Below are positions 42,012-49,864 of a DNA stretch of 64,000 bases, piece by piece. How positions within the stretch are numbered: the first letter of the stretch is position 1; each line of letters opens with the position of its first letter. The stretch lies in contig DAIOGO010000001.1 in NCBI GenBank assembly GCA_036745195.1, positions 1-64,000 of the forward strand. Reading direction: 5' to 3'. Source of the DNA: JBFHRE01 sp036745195. Lineage in GTDB: Bacteria > Actinomycetota > Acidimicrobiia > Spongiisociales > ZC4RG35. The notes below the pieces were generated by a model. It searched no databases. It saw nothing but the letters and a program-made list of their open reading frames with translations, and was not told the origin of the DNA. A program made the position numbers and the translations under genes.

Positions 42012-42731
42012 ATGAGCCGGTCGTTTCATGCTCGCGGGAGCTGGCCAGGGGTGGTCACCTTCAGGAGTGGCTGGGCCAGCGCCAGGGCCCGACCGTGGAA
42101 CGACGACCTTCCCGACGCCAGCCTGCTTCTCGAGCGGGGCGGTTCCTCACTCATCCAGGCCGCCACCGGGTGGCTGGCTGAGCAAGGCGCCCCGGCGGTC
42201 GTGTCGCCCCCCCTTCACCCCAGTTCCGTCGGCATCTGGGAAGCCTCGGGTTTCGCTTCGTTCCGCACGCTCCAACTGATGGAGCGCGACCTGTCTGTCA
42301 AAGTCCCGTCTCCGCCCCACCCGGTCCGCCCCGGACGCCAGGACGACTGGAGGGCGGCCGCCGCCATCGACGCCGAGGCTTTCGCGGTCGATTGGAGGAT
42401 CGGACGGGCCGGGCTGGCCGATGCGGTTTCGGCCACCCCCCGTTCCCGTTTCCTGGTGAGCGAGTGCCAGGGGGTTCCGGTCGGGTTTGCCATCGTCGGT
42501 GCGTCGGGGAGCGGGTCTTATCTGCAACGGATCGCGGTGCTGCCGGACTGCCAGCATCACGGGTACGGGACCGCACTGCTGCTCGCCGCCCTGCGCTGGG
42601 CCCGGCACCGAAACGCTTCCACCATGATCCTCAACACCAAACCGGCCAACCAGGCCGCCACCTCGCTCTACCTGGCGCACCGTTTCGATCCCCTTCCCGA
42701 ACCCCTCCACATCTACCGGTACGCGTCGTGA
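42012..42731 (+). CDS. GNAT-family N-acetyltransferase
   Basis: A 239-residue protein with a degenerate first half and a clear GNAT domain in the second half: RFLVSECQGVPVGFAIVG, LQRIAVLPDCQHHGYGTALLLAALRWA (acetyl-CoA loop, motif A) and MILNTKPANQAATSLYLAHRFDP (motif B). It resembles RimI-type acetyltransferases; the N-terminal half may be a vestigial second GNAT fold, as in mycothiol synthase-like tandem enzymes. It begins an apparent operon running to the anti-sigma gene, with a 4-bp overlap to degV. Confidence 0.8.
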   Translation: MSRSFHARGSWPGVVTFRSGWASARARPWNDDLPDASLLLERGGSSLIQAATGWLAEQGAPAVVSPPLHPSSVGIWEASGFASFRTLQLMERDLSVKVPSPPHPVRPGRQDDWRAAAAIDAEAFAVDWRIGRAGLADAVSATPRSRFLVSECQGVPVGFAIVGASGSGSYLQRIAVLPDCQHHGYGTALLLAALRWARHRNASTMILNTKPANQAATSLYLAHRFDPLPEPLHIYRYAS

Positions 42732-43546
42732 TCCGGATCGTCACCGACTCGTCTAGCGATCTGCCACCCGCTCTGGCCGAATCTCAGTCGATCACGATCG
42801 TCCCTCTCACCATTCGGTTTGGTGACACGGAGTACACCGATCGAGCCGACCTCTCGTCCGCGGAGTTCTGGGCCACGCTGGGGACGTCGCCTCATCTCCC
42901 CGAGACGGCCGCCCCCTCGGCCGGTGCCTTCGCCTCCACCTATCGACGACTGGCGGAAGAGGGCGCCGAGGGCATCGTGGCGGTGACACTGTCGTCCCGC
43001 ATGTCCGCCACCTACCAGGCAGCCGTGCTCGGCGCCGAGGCAGAACCGTCCATCCCCGTGCGAGTGATCGACAGCGCCACGGTCTCGATGGGGCTGGGGT
43101 TGATAGCCCTGGCCGCCGCCCGGGGAGCAGGCCAGGGCCTGTCGCTCGAGACGTTGGCGGAGGCGGCGGCGAGGGACGCCCGGAGGGCCCGGTTGCTCGC
43201 CGCCCTCGACACCCTGGAGATGTTGCGACGGGGTGGCCGGATCGGTGGAGCCCAGGCGCTGCTCGGAGGCCTCCTCGACATCAAGCCGCTCATCACGGTC
43301 GAAGATGGACTGGTGAGCGCGGCAGGCAAGGTCCGGACCCGGTCGAAGGCGGTCGACGCGCTGGTGGCCTCCCTGGCCGGCCGAACCCCGGAGTCGATCG
43401 CCCTTCTCCACACCAACCCTGACGACGTCGGTCCGCTCCACGATCGATTGGCGGCGCTGGGGGTCCCGATCATGCCCTGCCTGCTCGGGGCAGTGGTCGG
43501 AACCCATACCGGCGCGGGCACCCTCGGCGTGGCCTACCTCGACTGA
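42728..43546 (+). CDS. DegV-family fatty-acid-binding protein
   Basis: A 272-residue DegV/FakB-like protein: IRIVTDSSSDLPPALAE at the N-terminus, TSPHLPETAAPSAGAFASTYRRLAEEG, VTLSSRMSATYQAA and LDTLEMLRRGGRIGGAQALLGGLLDIKPLITVEDG. Family members bind a fatty acid and, where a FakA kinase exists, present it for phosphorylation; no fakA gene is visible here. GTG 42728 overlaps the GNAT stop by 4 bp, and the longer frame is antisense noise. Confidence 0.88.
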   Translation: MIRIVTDSSSDLPPALAESQSITIVPLTIRFGDTEYTDRADLSSAEFWATLGTSPHLPETAAPSAGAFASTYRRLAEEGAEGIVAVTLSSRMSATYQAAVLGAEAEPSIPVRVIDSATVSMGLGLIALAAARGAGQGLSLETLAEAAARDARRARLLAALDTLEMLRRGGRIGGAQALLGGLLDIKPLITVEDGLVSAAGKVRTRSKAVDALVASLAGRTPESIALLHTNPDDVGPLHDRLAALGVPIMPCLLGAVVGTHTGAGTLGVAYLD

Positions 43547-43547
43547 C

Positions 43548-44846
43548 ATGCCTCCCCCACTGCCAGATCGTTATCGCCTCGAAGTCCGGCTCGAACGGGA
43601 CGAGGATATCGAGCAGTGGCTGGGAACCGACCTGTCACTCGATCGTCCGGTGCTGCTCAGGATGCTCGGCCCCGAGACCGAGCCCACCCGCCGCCATCGC
43701 TTCCTGGAGGCGGTGCGGGCGGCCTCCTCGATCAATCATGCCCATCTCGTCCAGTTGTTCACCGCCGACGAGGTGGTGAATGGCGCTTACGCAGTGTCGG
43801 AGTGGCCGGGCGGATCGACCCTGGCCGACCGGCTGGCATCGGGCGAGACCATGGCCGTGGACGACTTCCTCCCCAGCGCCGCCGGTCTCGCCTCGGCACT
43901 GGCTGCCCTCCATTCGAACGGGATCGTCCACGGCGCCATCGACACCTCGGCCATCACGTACTCGCTCGCCCACCCCGCCAAGCTGGGAGGGTTGGGACGC
44001 AAGCCCCGGGTGGCCACGGTCGCCGACGACGTCAGGGCGCTGGTTTCGACCCTCGAGGAGGGACTGACCGGATACAAACCGGGGGGACCTGCCCCATCGG
44101 AGATCGTCGACGGCATCCATCCCCGAGTCGACGACATCCTCGACCGCGGCTGGAAGGGGCTTCTGACCGCCCAGGCCCTCTCCGAAGAGTTGACGGCGGC
44201 ACCTTCCATCCCAAAACGCCGCATCGACTCGCCGTCGTGGTCCCGGCGACTTTTGCTGGCGGCCGGCGGGCTCGCCCTGCTGGCGGTGGCACTGGTTGCC
44301 GCCGGACAGCTCCTCGCCGGAGGAGAAGGCGGGGGGATCGCGGTGCCGATCGACCCGCGTTCGGCGCCACCCGCCACCGCCCCGATCGCCTCGACCACCA
44401 TCGTCACCGCGCCGACCGGATTGACCCTCGCTGCACCGCCCGAGGTCGTGACGGTGGACCCGTTCGGGAGCAACGAGGAGAACGACCAGAACCTGCCCGC
44501 CCTTACGGACGGTGATTCCGCCTCGAGCTGGCGGTCGGAGCGTTACCGGGACCAACTCTCGCTGATCAAGCCCGGACTGGGCCTGGGGTTCAGGGCGGTG
44601 GGCACTCCGCTCGAACTCGTGATCGAAGGCATCACAACCGGGCTCTCCTACGAGATCGGCTGGTCTCCCTCGCCCAGCATCGATTCCCTGGAGCACGTCG
44701 GGCGGGGAGTCAACCGCGCCGGAACGCTGGCGATCCAGTTGCCCCGCCGCCAGGACGGCTGGTGGATCCTGTGGGTGACCGAGATCCCGGCCGACGGAGC
44801 AGGAGAACGGTCGTTCGAGGTGGCAGAAGTACGCTTCGGGTCGTGA
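43548..44846 (+). CDS. Membrane-anchored pseudokinase with extracellular discoidin-like domain
   Basis: A 432-residue protein. Residues about 8-215 have the layout of a Ser/Thr protein kinase but lack catalytic residues: the ATP-lysine position is Arg38 (VLLRML), HRDLKPxN is replaced by HGAIDTSAI, and the DFG region reads LGGLG. A single membrane helix (about 236-262) is followed by a Thr/Ala/Pro-rich linker and a C-terminal beta-rich domain (NLPALTDGDSASSWRSERY...) resembling the discoidin-like domain of mycobacterial MviN/MurJ. In mycobacteria that pseudokinase-discoidin part is fused to the lipid II flippase just before sigM; here it stands alone before the sigma gene. Confidence 0.82.
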   Translation: MPPPLPDRYRLEVRLERDEDIEQWLGTDLSLDRPVLLRMLGPETEPTRRHRFLEAVRAASSINHAHLVQLFTADEVVNGAYAVSEWPGGSTLADRLASGETMAVDDFLPSAAGLASALAALHSNGIVHGAIDTSAITYSLAHPAKLGGLGRKPRVATVADDVRALVSTLEEGLTGYKPGGPAPSEIVDGIHPRVDDILDRGWKGLLTAQALSEELTAAPSIPKRRIDSPSWSRRLLLAAGGLALLAVALVAAGQLLAGGEGGGIAVPIDPRSAPPATAPIASTTIVTAPTGLTLAAPPEVVTVDPFGSNEENDQNLPALTDGDSASSWRSERYRDQLSLIKPGLGLGFRAVGTPLELVIEGITTGLSYEIGWSPSPSIDSLEHVGRGVNRAGTLAIQLPRRQDGWWILWVTEIPADGAGERSFEVAEVRFGS

Positions 44847-45436
44847 CTTCAGGTCGAAACCCACGGCTCGCCGAGATGGATGACATCGGTCTCGTCCAAC
44901 TGGTGGCGGGTGGCGACCGGAGTGCGTTCTCCGCTCTGATGGAACGTCATCAGGACCTGGTTTTCGGGGTTGCGCTCCGGCTGATGGGAAACCGGGAAGC
45001 CGCCCTCGACGCCGTCCAGGAGACGTTCATAACGCTGTTTCGCAAGGCCGATCGGTTTCGGGCCGAGGCAGCCTTCACGACCTGGCTCTACCGGGTCACC
45101 ACCAACACCTGTTACGACCTGCTCCGCAAGCAGCGGCGCCGTCATGCCGATCCCCTGCCCGAACATCACGACCCCGTCGACACCCGGACCGCCGACCAGT
45201 TCACGTCCGTCGAACTCCGCCCGGCGGTCGAGAGCGCCCTCGCCTCGATCCCGCCGGAATTCCGCGCCGCCGTCATACTCTCGGATCTCGAAGGCCTCTC
45301 GATGGAGGAGATCTCCCGGGTGCTGGATATCCCGATCGGTACCGCCAAGTCGAGGCTGTTCCGGGGGCGAAGACTCCTGGCCGAACGACTCGGGAACCTT
45401 CTCGACACCAACCGACCTCTAACCGACGATGCATGA
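44843..45436 (+). CDS. sigM: ECF sigma factor (SigM-like)
   Basis: A 197-residue sigma-70 family protein with only regions 2 and 4. Region 2: ALMERHQDLVFGVALRLMGNREAALDAVQETFITLFRKADRF and FTTWLYRVTTNTCYDLLRKQRRR. Region 4: IPPEFRAAVILSDLEGLSMEEISRVLDIPIGTAKSRLFRGRRLL. GTG 44843 is chosen because it overlaps the upstream stop by 4 bp; ATG 44876 is possible. The setting (anti-sigma then trxB-trxA-cwlM) is that of mycobacterial sigM, which responds to redox and envelope stress. Orthology is inferred from context. Confidence 0.88.
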   Translation: MTSGRNPRLAEMDDIGLVQLVAGGDRSAFSALMERHQDLVFGVALRLMGNREAALDAVQETFITLFRKADRFRAEAAFTTWLYRVTTNTCYDLLRKQRRRHADPLPEHHDPVDTRTADQFTSVELRPAVESALASIPPEFRAAVILSDLEGLSMEEISRVLDIPIGTAKSRLFRGRRLLAERLGNLLDTNRPLTDDA

Positions 45437-46181
45437 CCACGATCTCGACCTCGTAGCCGATCTCAGCATCGGTCTCGACCCCGACGGGGCTGCCCGGCGA
45501 TTGGTCGACTCGTGTGCCGAGTGCGCCGCCGAGTTCACCCGCCAGGTGGCGGTTCGTGACCTGCTGGGCGGGATGCCGGCGGCGGTCATGACCGATGACG
45601 AACGACGGAGTCTGCGGGCGGCGGTGGGCAAGGAGTTGGACCGGGGCGCCTCTGTCCTGGCCTTCCCCCGGCGATGGGCGACGATCGGTTCGGTGGCGGC
45701 CGGCGTGCTCGTGCTGGTAGGGGTGGGGGGCGTCCTCAGCCAGTTGGGTGGGGGCAACGGTGCCGCCGAGTTCGACACGATCGCCAGTGCCCTGGGAGGA
45801 GCGCAAACCGAGACCACCGCAGCTCCCAGCGCCGACCAGAGCTTCACTGCCGCCGAGATGGCGCCGGCCGGGGTCGAGCCGATCCGCTTGGTCGACTTCG
45901 GCGCGTTGGACCTGCAGGCGTTCGTGGCCCGTCTAGCCGAGCAGGCCGACCTCGACGAGAAGGCCCGAGCCGGTGGCGACACCACCGGGACCACCACCAC
46001 CTCCTCGATCACGCCCGGCGACCCGCAGCAGCCGGCCTGTCTGGATCGTGTCGCCGCACCGGGCCAGACGGTGGTGACGGCCGTCGTCGACGGAACGCCG
46101 GTGGTTGCCTACCTGCCGCTGGGTGAGGCAACCTTCGTCGCCTTCCGGATGTCGGACTGCGAGCCCTTCCCCCTCGAGTGA
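45429..46181 (+). CDS. Membrane-anchored anti-sigma factor
   Basis: A 250-residue protein whose first 45 residues (MHDHDLDLVADLSIG...RLVDSCAECAAEFTRQVAVR) contain a CAEC pair preceded by histidines, suggesting the zinc-associated anti-sigma fold. One membrane helix (about 78-98, IGSVAAGVLVLVGVGGVLSQL) separates it from a low-complexity extracytoplasmic part with two further cysteines. It overlaps the sigma gene by 8 bp, as expected for a cognate antagonist that must be made in proportion. The array F repeats begin 2 bp after its stop. Confidence 0.82.
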   Translation: MHDHDLDLVADLSIGLDPDGAARRLVDSCAECAAEFTRQVAVRDLLGGMPAAVMTDDERRSLRAAVGKELDRGASVLAFPRRWATIGSVAAGVLVLVGVGGVLSQLGGGNGAAEFDTIASALGGAQTETTAAPSADQSFTAAEMAPAGVEPIRLVDFGALDLQAFVARLAEQADLDEKARAGGDTTGTTTTSSITPGDPQQPACLDRVAAPGQTVVTAVVDGTPVVAYLPLGEATFVAFRMSDCEPFPLE

Positions 46182-46183
46182 TC

Positions 46184-46434
46184 CCGTCCTGCGCCATGCG
46201 TCCTGCGCCATGCGTCCTGCGCCATGCGTCCTGCGCCATGCGCCATGCGTCCTGCGCCATGCGTCCTGCGCCATGCGCCATGCGCCCTGGGCGGTTCAAG
46301 GTTCAAAGTACAAAGTTCAAGGTCTTCACCTTCAACCTTCAACGTTCTACCTTCTACTTTCAACCTTCCTCGTTCGTCGTTCCGCGTTCATCGTTCATCG
46401 TTCATCGTTGATCGTTCATCGTCTTCCTTCTTCG
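46184..46434. repeat. Heptamer array F (multi-module)
   Basis: Fills essentially the whole 281-bp space between the anti-sigma gene and the next gene. Fifteen heptamers in strict register come first (46184-46288), alternating GCGTCCT and GCGCCAT with two extra GCGCCAT units. Next come TTCAAGG/TTCAAAG/TACAAAG/TTCAAGG, then TTCAACC, TTCAACG, TTCTACC, TTCTACT, TTCAACC, then TTCCTCG, TTCGTCG, TTCCGCG, TTCATCG x3, TTGATCG, TTCATCG, and finally TCTTCCT-type units. The module order matches array B. Confidence 0.95.
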
Positions 46435-46462
46435 GTCTCGTCTCGGTATCCTTCGAGCGCCA

Positions 46463-46741
46463 ATGCCCGAGTTCGCCGCCAAGCTCGCCGACTTCCTGGA
46501 GTCGATCGCTGTCAAGGCGCGCGCCCTCACCGTCGATCGAGCCAATCGGGCGATCGTCATCGCCGGCCTGGGGCTTCCGATCACGGTGCTCGCCCTGATG
46601 GCGGTTGTGTTCCTCTTCATGACGATCCACGGCGCCCTGGCGGTCCCTCTCGGTGATGCCGCCGCCTTCGGCATCCTGACGGGACTATTCGGACTGGCAG
46701 GGGCGTTGGTCTGGAGCAAGAGAAGCAAGGAATCATCGTGA
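46463..46741 (+). CDS. Small membrane protein upstream of trxB
   Basis: A 92-residue protein with a charged, amphipathic N-terminal helix (MPEFAAKLADFLESIAVKARALTVDRAN) and two hydrophobic segments (about 30-52 and 59-83), ending in a basic tail (WSKRSKESS). I do not recognise the family. Its stop overlaps the trxB GTG by 4 bp, implying translational coupling, so it probably belongs to the thioredoxin operon. Array F is immediately upstream. Confidence 0.7.
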   Translation: MPEFAAKLADFLESIAVKARALTVDRANRAIVIAGLGLPITVLALMAVVFLFMTIHGALAVPLGDAAAFGILTGLFGLAGALVWSKRSKESS

Positions 46742-47655
46742 TCGAAGACGTCATCATCATCGGGAGCGGCCCGGCCGGATATACCGCCGCCCTCTACGCC
46801 GCCAGGGCGAACCTCAGACCCCTCGTGTTCGAAGGAACGGTGTCGGGTGGTCAACTCATGATCACCACCGACGTCGAGAACTACCCGGGTTTTCCGGACG
46901 GGATCCTCGGGCCGGAACTGATGGAGAGGTTCCGCAAGCAGGCGGAACGGTTCGACGCCCGCCTGGTCACGACCGACGTGACCAGGGTCGATTTCAGCCA
47001 GGAGCCCTTCCGGGTCTGGGCCGGCGCCGACGAGTATCAGGCCAGGGCGGTCATCGTCGCCACCGGGGCAAGTGCCATCTGGCTCGGTGTTCCCGGAGAG
47101 GAACGCCTCACTGGTCGGGGTGTCTCCGCCTGCGCCACCTGCGATGGCTTCTTCTTCCGGGACCGGGAGTTGGTCGTGGTGGGGGGAGGCGACTCGGCGA
47201 TGGAGGAGGCCACATTCCTCACCAAGTTCGCCTCCAAGGTGACGATCGTCCACCGCCGGGACGAATTCCGCGCCTCCAAGATCATGGCCGAGCGAGCGCT
47301 GGCCAACCCCAAGATGGAAGTGATATGGAATGCCACTGTCTCCGAGATCCTCGGCGACGGGGAGGTGACCGGGGTGACCCTCACCGACACAGTGGATGGA
47401 TCGACCCGTGACTTCCCAACCAACGGTGTGTTCGTGGCGATCGGACACCGACCAAACACCGAGATCTTCGCCGGGCAGATCGACCTCGACGACAAGGGGT
47501 ATGTGGTGTTGCCAGGGCGGGGAACCGAGACCTCGGTGGCGGGTGTGTTCGCCGCCGGCGACGTCGCCGACTCGCGGTACCGTCAGGCAATCACCGCCGC
47601 CGGGAGCGGATGTCAGGCGGCGCTGGATGCCGGACACCACCTCGCAGGAATGTAA
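46738..47655 (+). CDS. trxB: Thioredoxin reductase
   Basis: NADPH-dependent flavoenzyme that reduces thioredoxin. The 305-residue protein has the FAD-binding GSGPAGYTAALYAARA, the redox-active disulfide CATCDG (around residues 136-141), the NADPH-binding VVVGGGDSAMEEATFL and the C-terminal GVFAAGDVADSRYRQAITAAGSG. Everything needed for activity is visible. It is followed after 56 bp by trxA. Confidence 0.96.
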   Translation: MIEDVIIIGSGPAGYTAALYAARANLRPLVFEGTVSGGQLMITTDVENYPGFPDGILGPELMERFRKQAERFDARLVTTDVTRVDFSQEPFRVWAGADEYQARAVIVATGASAIWLGVPGEERLTGRGVSACATCDGFFFRDRELVVVGGGDSAMEEATFLTKFASKVTIVHRRDEFRASKIMAERALANPKMEVIWNATVSEILGDGEVTGVTLTDTVDGSTRDFPTNGVFVAIGHRPNTEIFAGQIDLDDKGYVVLPGRGTETSVAGVFAAGDVADSRYRQAITAAGSGCQAALDAGHHLAGM

Positions 47656-47711
47656 GCGCCGCCGGCGGGGTTCACAACCGTTGGAACACAACACGACCCA
47701 AGGAGCAGCAG

Positions 47712-48035
47712 TTGTCAGCGACCATCACCCTCACCGATTCGAACTTCGCCCAGGCCATCTCCGGGAGCCAGCCCGTCTTGGTCGACTTCTGGGCCGAGTG
47801 GTGCGGGCCTTGCCGTATGGTCGCCCCGGTGCTCGATGAGCTCGCCGTCGACAAAGGCGACCAGCTGACCATCGCCAAGCTCAACATCGACGAGAACCCG
47901 CAGACGCCCGCCAACTTCGACGTGATGAGCATTCCCACCCTCATCCTCTTCAAGGACGGAGTCGAGAAGAAGCGCATCATCGGGGCCCGCCCCAAGCACC
48001 AGATCGAGGCAGAGCTTTCGGAGTTCCTCATCTGA
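47712..48035 (+). CDS. trxA: Thioredoxin
   Basis: A 107-residue thioredoxin with the active site VDFWAEWCGPCRMVAP (WCGPC) and the cis-proline in SIPTLILFKDG. The start is set at TTG 47712, where AAGGAG lies 6 nt upstream (47700-47705) and the protein reads MSATITLTDSNFAQAIS; the frame is open another 34 codons upstream without support. It is a partner of trxB and is directly followed by the CwlM-like gene. Confidence 0.95.
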   Translation: MSATITLTDSNFAQAISGSQPVLVDFWAEWCGPCRMVAPVLDELAVDKGDQLTIAKLNIDENPQTPANFDVMSIPTLILFKDGVEKKRIIGARPKHQIEAELSEFLI

Positions 48036-49025
48036 TTGTGCTTCGATAGAGCTGTGCGGCTCTATCGATTGGACGATTCTGGCGAGCCGGTCCGGGACAT
48101 CCAGGACCGGCTCGTCGCGTTGGGGTACGAAGTCACCGATCCCACCGGCGAGTTCGGTCCGTCGACCCTCGCCGCCGTCACCACCTTTCAGCGCGATCGA
48201 GGGCTCGCAGTGGACGGCATCGTCGGTCCCGACACCTGGCGAGTCCTGTACGAGGCCGGCTACCGCCTAGGCGACCGGCTGCTGTTCCTACGCCGGCCCA
48301 TGTTTCGGGGAGACGATGTCGGCGAGCTCCAGGCACGGCTCAACAACCTCGGGTTCGATGTCGGAAAACCGGATGGGATCTACGGCCCCAACACCGCTCG
48401 AGCAGTGGGCGCCTTTCAGCGGGACCGGGGCTTGCCCGAGGACGGGATCGCCGGGCCCGAGGTCATCACCGAGTTGCGGCTGGTCACCCGGGGGGCGATC
48501 GGGACCGGGCGCGAAGCGGTTCGCGAGAAGGAGTGGCTGCGGTCGCTCCCCGCCACATCCGTCGGGACCAGGGTCTACTTCGATCCGGCCGGGGGCTCCC
48601 CGCAGGAGGCAGCGGCCGCCTGGGCGGCCTGTAGCGCCGCCGCCCTCGCCTTTCAGGATCGTGGTGGCCTTCCCCTCATCTCTCGATCGGCCGACATCGT
48701 CACCCCCGAACGGGTCAGGGCCCGTCGTGCCAACCGGCTGGGGGCCGAACTGATCGTCGGCTTCCAGCGGCCCGATCAGACCGGCGATTGCGTCTATTTC
48801 TTCGAGACGCCCACCACCCGCAGCGAGGCAGGGGTCCGGCTGGCCTCGGCCATCGCCGCCCGGCTCGGCATCCCGGCAGAAGGTCGCGCCACCCCCCTCC
48901 TCCGCGAAACCAGGGCGGTGGCGGTGATCATCTCGCTCGCCGATTTGGGGGAACCCACCGGGGTCCCGACGGTCGACGCCATTGACGACTTCTTCCGCGG
49001 GCTTCAGACGAAGAACAGGCGATAG
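48036..49025 (+). CDS. cwlM: CwlM-like peptidoglycan-binding pseudo-amidase
   Basis: A 329-residue cytoplasmic-looking protein with two peptidoglycan-binding repeats (GEPVRDIQDRLVALGYEV...TFQRDRGLAVDGIVGPDTW and DVGELQARLNNLGFDVG...AFQRDRGLPEDGIAGPEV) and a C-terminal amidase_3-like domain. The amidase signature is degraded: the zinc-ligand motif DPGHG reads DPAGG (Ala179 counted from GTG 48054), the SIHxN histidine is replaced (GFQRP) and the catalytic Glu region reads SLADLG. In mycobacteria the gene at this place, cwlM, regulates MurA rather than cutting peptidoglycan, and the same is inferred here. The start is TTG 48036 or GTG 48054. Its end overlaps convergent parB by 22 bp. Confidence 0.87.
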   Translation: MCFDRAVRLYRLDDSGEPVRDIQDRLVALGYEVTDPTGEFGPSTLAAVTTFQRDRGLAVDGIVGPDTWRVLYEAGYRLGDRLLFLRRPMFRGDDVGELQARLNNLGFDVGKPDGIYGPNTARAVGAFQRDRGLPEDGIAGPEVITELRLVTRGAIGTGREAVREKEWLRSLPATSVGTRVYFDPAGGSPQEAAAAWAACSAAALAFQDRGGLPLISRSADIVTPERVRARRANRLGAELIVGFQRPDQTGDCVYFFETPTTRSEAGVRLASAIAARLGIPAEGRATPLLRETRAVAVIISLADLGEPTGVPTVDAIDDFFRGLQTKNRR

Positions 49026-49864
49026 AGCCTCTCCAGTTCCTCCAGCGACTTGAACGGGATTTCCACCCTCCCCTTCTTGCTCTTGTACCGGATCGACACC
49101 TTGGTCCCGAATCGATCCGCCAACCGCTGCTCGAGTTCGATGATCTCCACCGGTCGCACCTCGCGCAGCACCGCCGGCTTGTCGGGTGGGGCCTCCTTGC
49201 GGATTCTGACGGCTTCTTCGACCTGACGGACGCTCCAGCCCTCCTCCGCCGCTTTGGCGGCGATGTGTTCGGCGTACTTGCGGTCCCCGATCGCCAGCAG
49301 GGCCCGGGCGTGGCCGACGGACAACTCGCCGCGCTCCAGCATCCCCTGGATCGATGCCGGAAGCTGCAACAGCCGGATCATGTTGGTGATGGCCGAGCGG
49401 CTCTTTCCGACTTGCGCCCCCACCTCCTCGTGGGTCATGCCAAAATCTTCCAGGAGCTGCTGGTAGGCGGCTGCCTCCTCCAGCGGACTGAGGTCCTCCC
49501 GCTGGACGTTCTCGATCAACGCTTCGGTCAACGATCCCCGATTGTCGACGGTGCGAATGACAGCCGGGACGGTCTCCAGCCCCAACCGTTTCGCCGCCCT
49601 CACCCGCCGCTCCCCGGCGATGAGCACGAATCCCCCATCGTCCTCCCGCATCACCGCCACCGGCTGGAGGATCCCGACCGCCTGGATCGATTCGGCGAGC
49701 GAGGCGATCGCCTCGTCCGAGAACCGGGCCCGCGGCTGGTTCGGGTTGGGTTTGATCGAGTCGACCCTGACCTCGGCGAAATCGAGCCGATCCGGTTCCG
49801 AATGCACCGGAATCAGGGCATCGAGTCCACGACCCAGCCCACTTCTTCGTGTCGTCATGTTCAA
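49004..49864 (-). CDS. parB: Chromosome partition protein ParB
   Basis: A 286-residue ParB: RSGLGRGLDALIPV at the N-terminus, the CTP-binding/partition box (NPNQPRARFSDEAIASLAESI, GFVLIAGERRVRAAKRLG), the HTH region (EEAAAYQQLLEDFGMTHEEVGAQVGKSRSAITNMIRLLQLP) and a C-terminal dimerisation helix. It loads at parS and slides as a CTP clamp. Two parS sites lie 1.4 kb upstream. The start overlaps the parA stop by 4 bp. Confidence 0.96.
   Translation of the reverse strand: MNMTTRRSGLGRGLDALIPVHSEPDRLDFAEVRVDSIKPNPNQPRARFSDEAIASLAESIQAVGILQPVAVMREDDGGFVLIAGERRVRAAKRLGLETVPAVIRTVDNRGSLTEALIENVQREDLSPLEEAAAYQQLLEDFGMTHEEVGAQVGKSRSAITNMIRLLQLPASIQGMLERGELSVGHARALLAIGDRKYAEHIAAKAAEEGWSVRQVEEAVRIRKEAPPDKPAVLREVRPVEIIELEQRLADRFGTKVSIRYKSKKGRVEIPFKSLEELERLYRLFFV

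Noticed and set aside
46184..46288. Possible CRISPR array
   Set aside because: Repeats are contiguous 7-bp units without spacers of constant length and there are no cas genes.
46105..46656. Open reading frames running through the heptamer array (His/Ala/Cys/Pro-rich predicted proteins)
   Set aside because: A 7-bp period cycles through all reading frames, so repeats stay open by composition; the frames overlap real genes on the other strand or in other frames and match no family.
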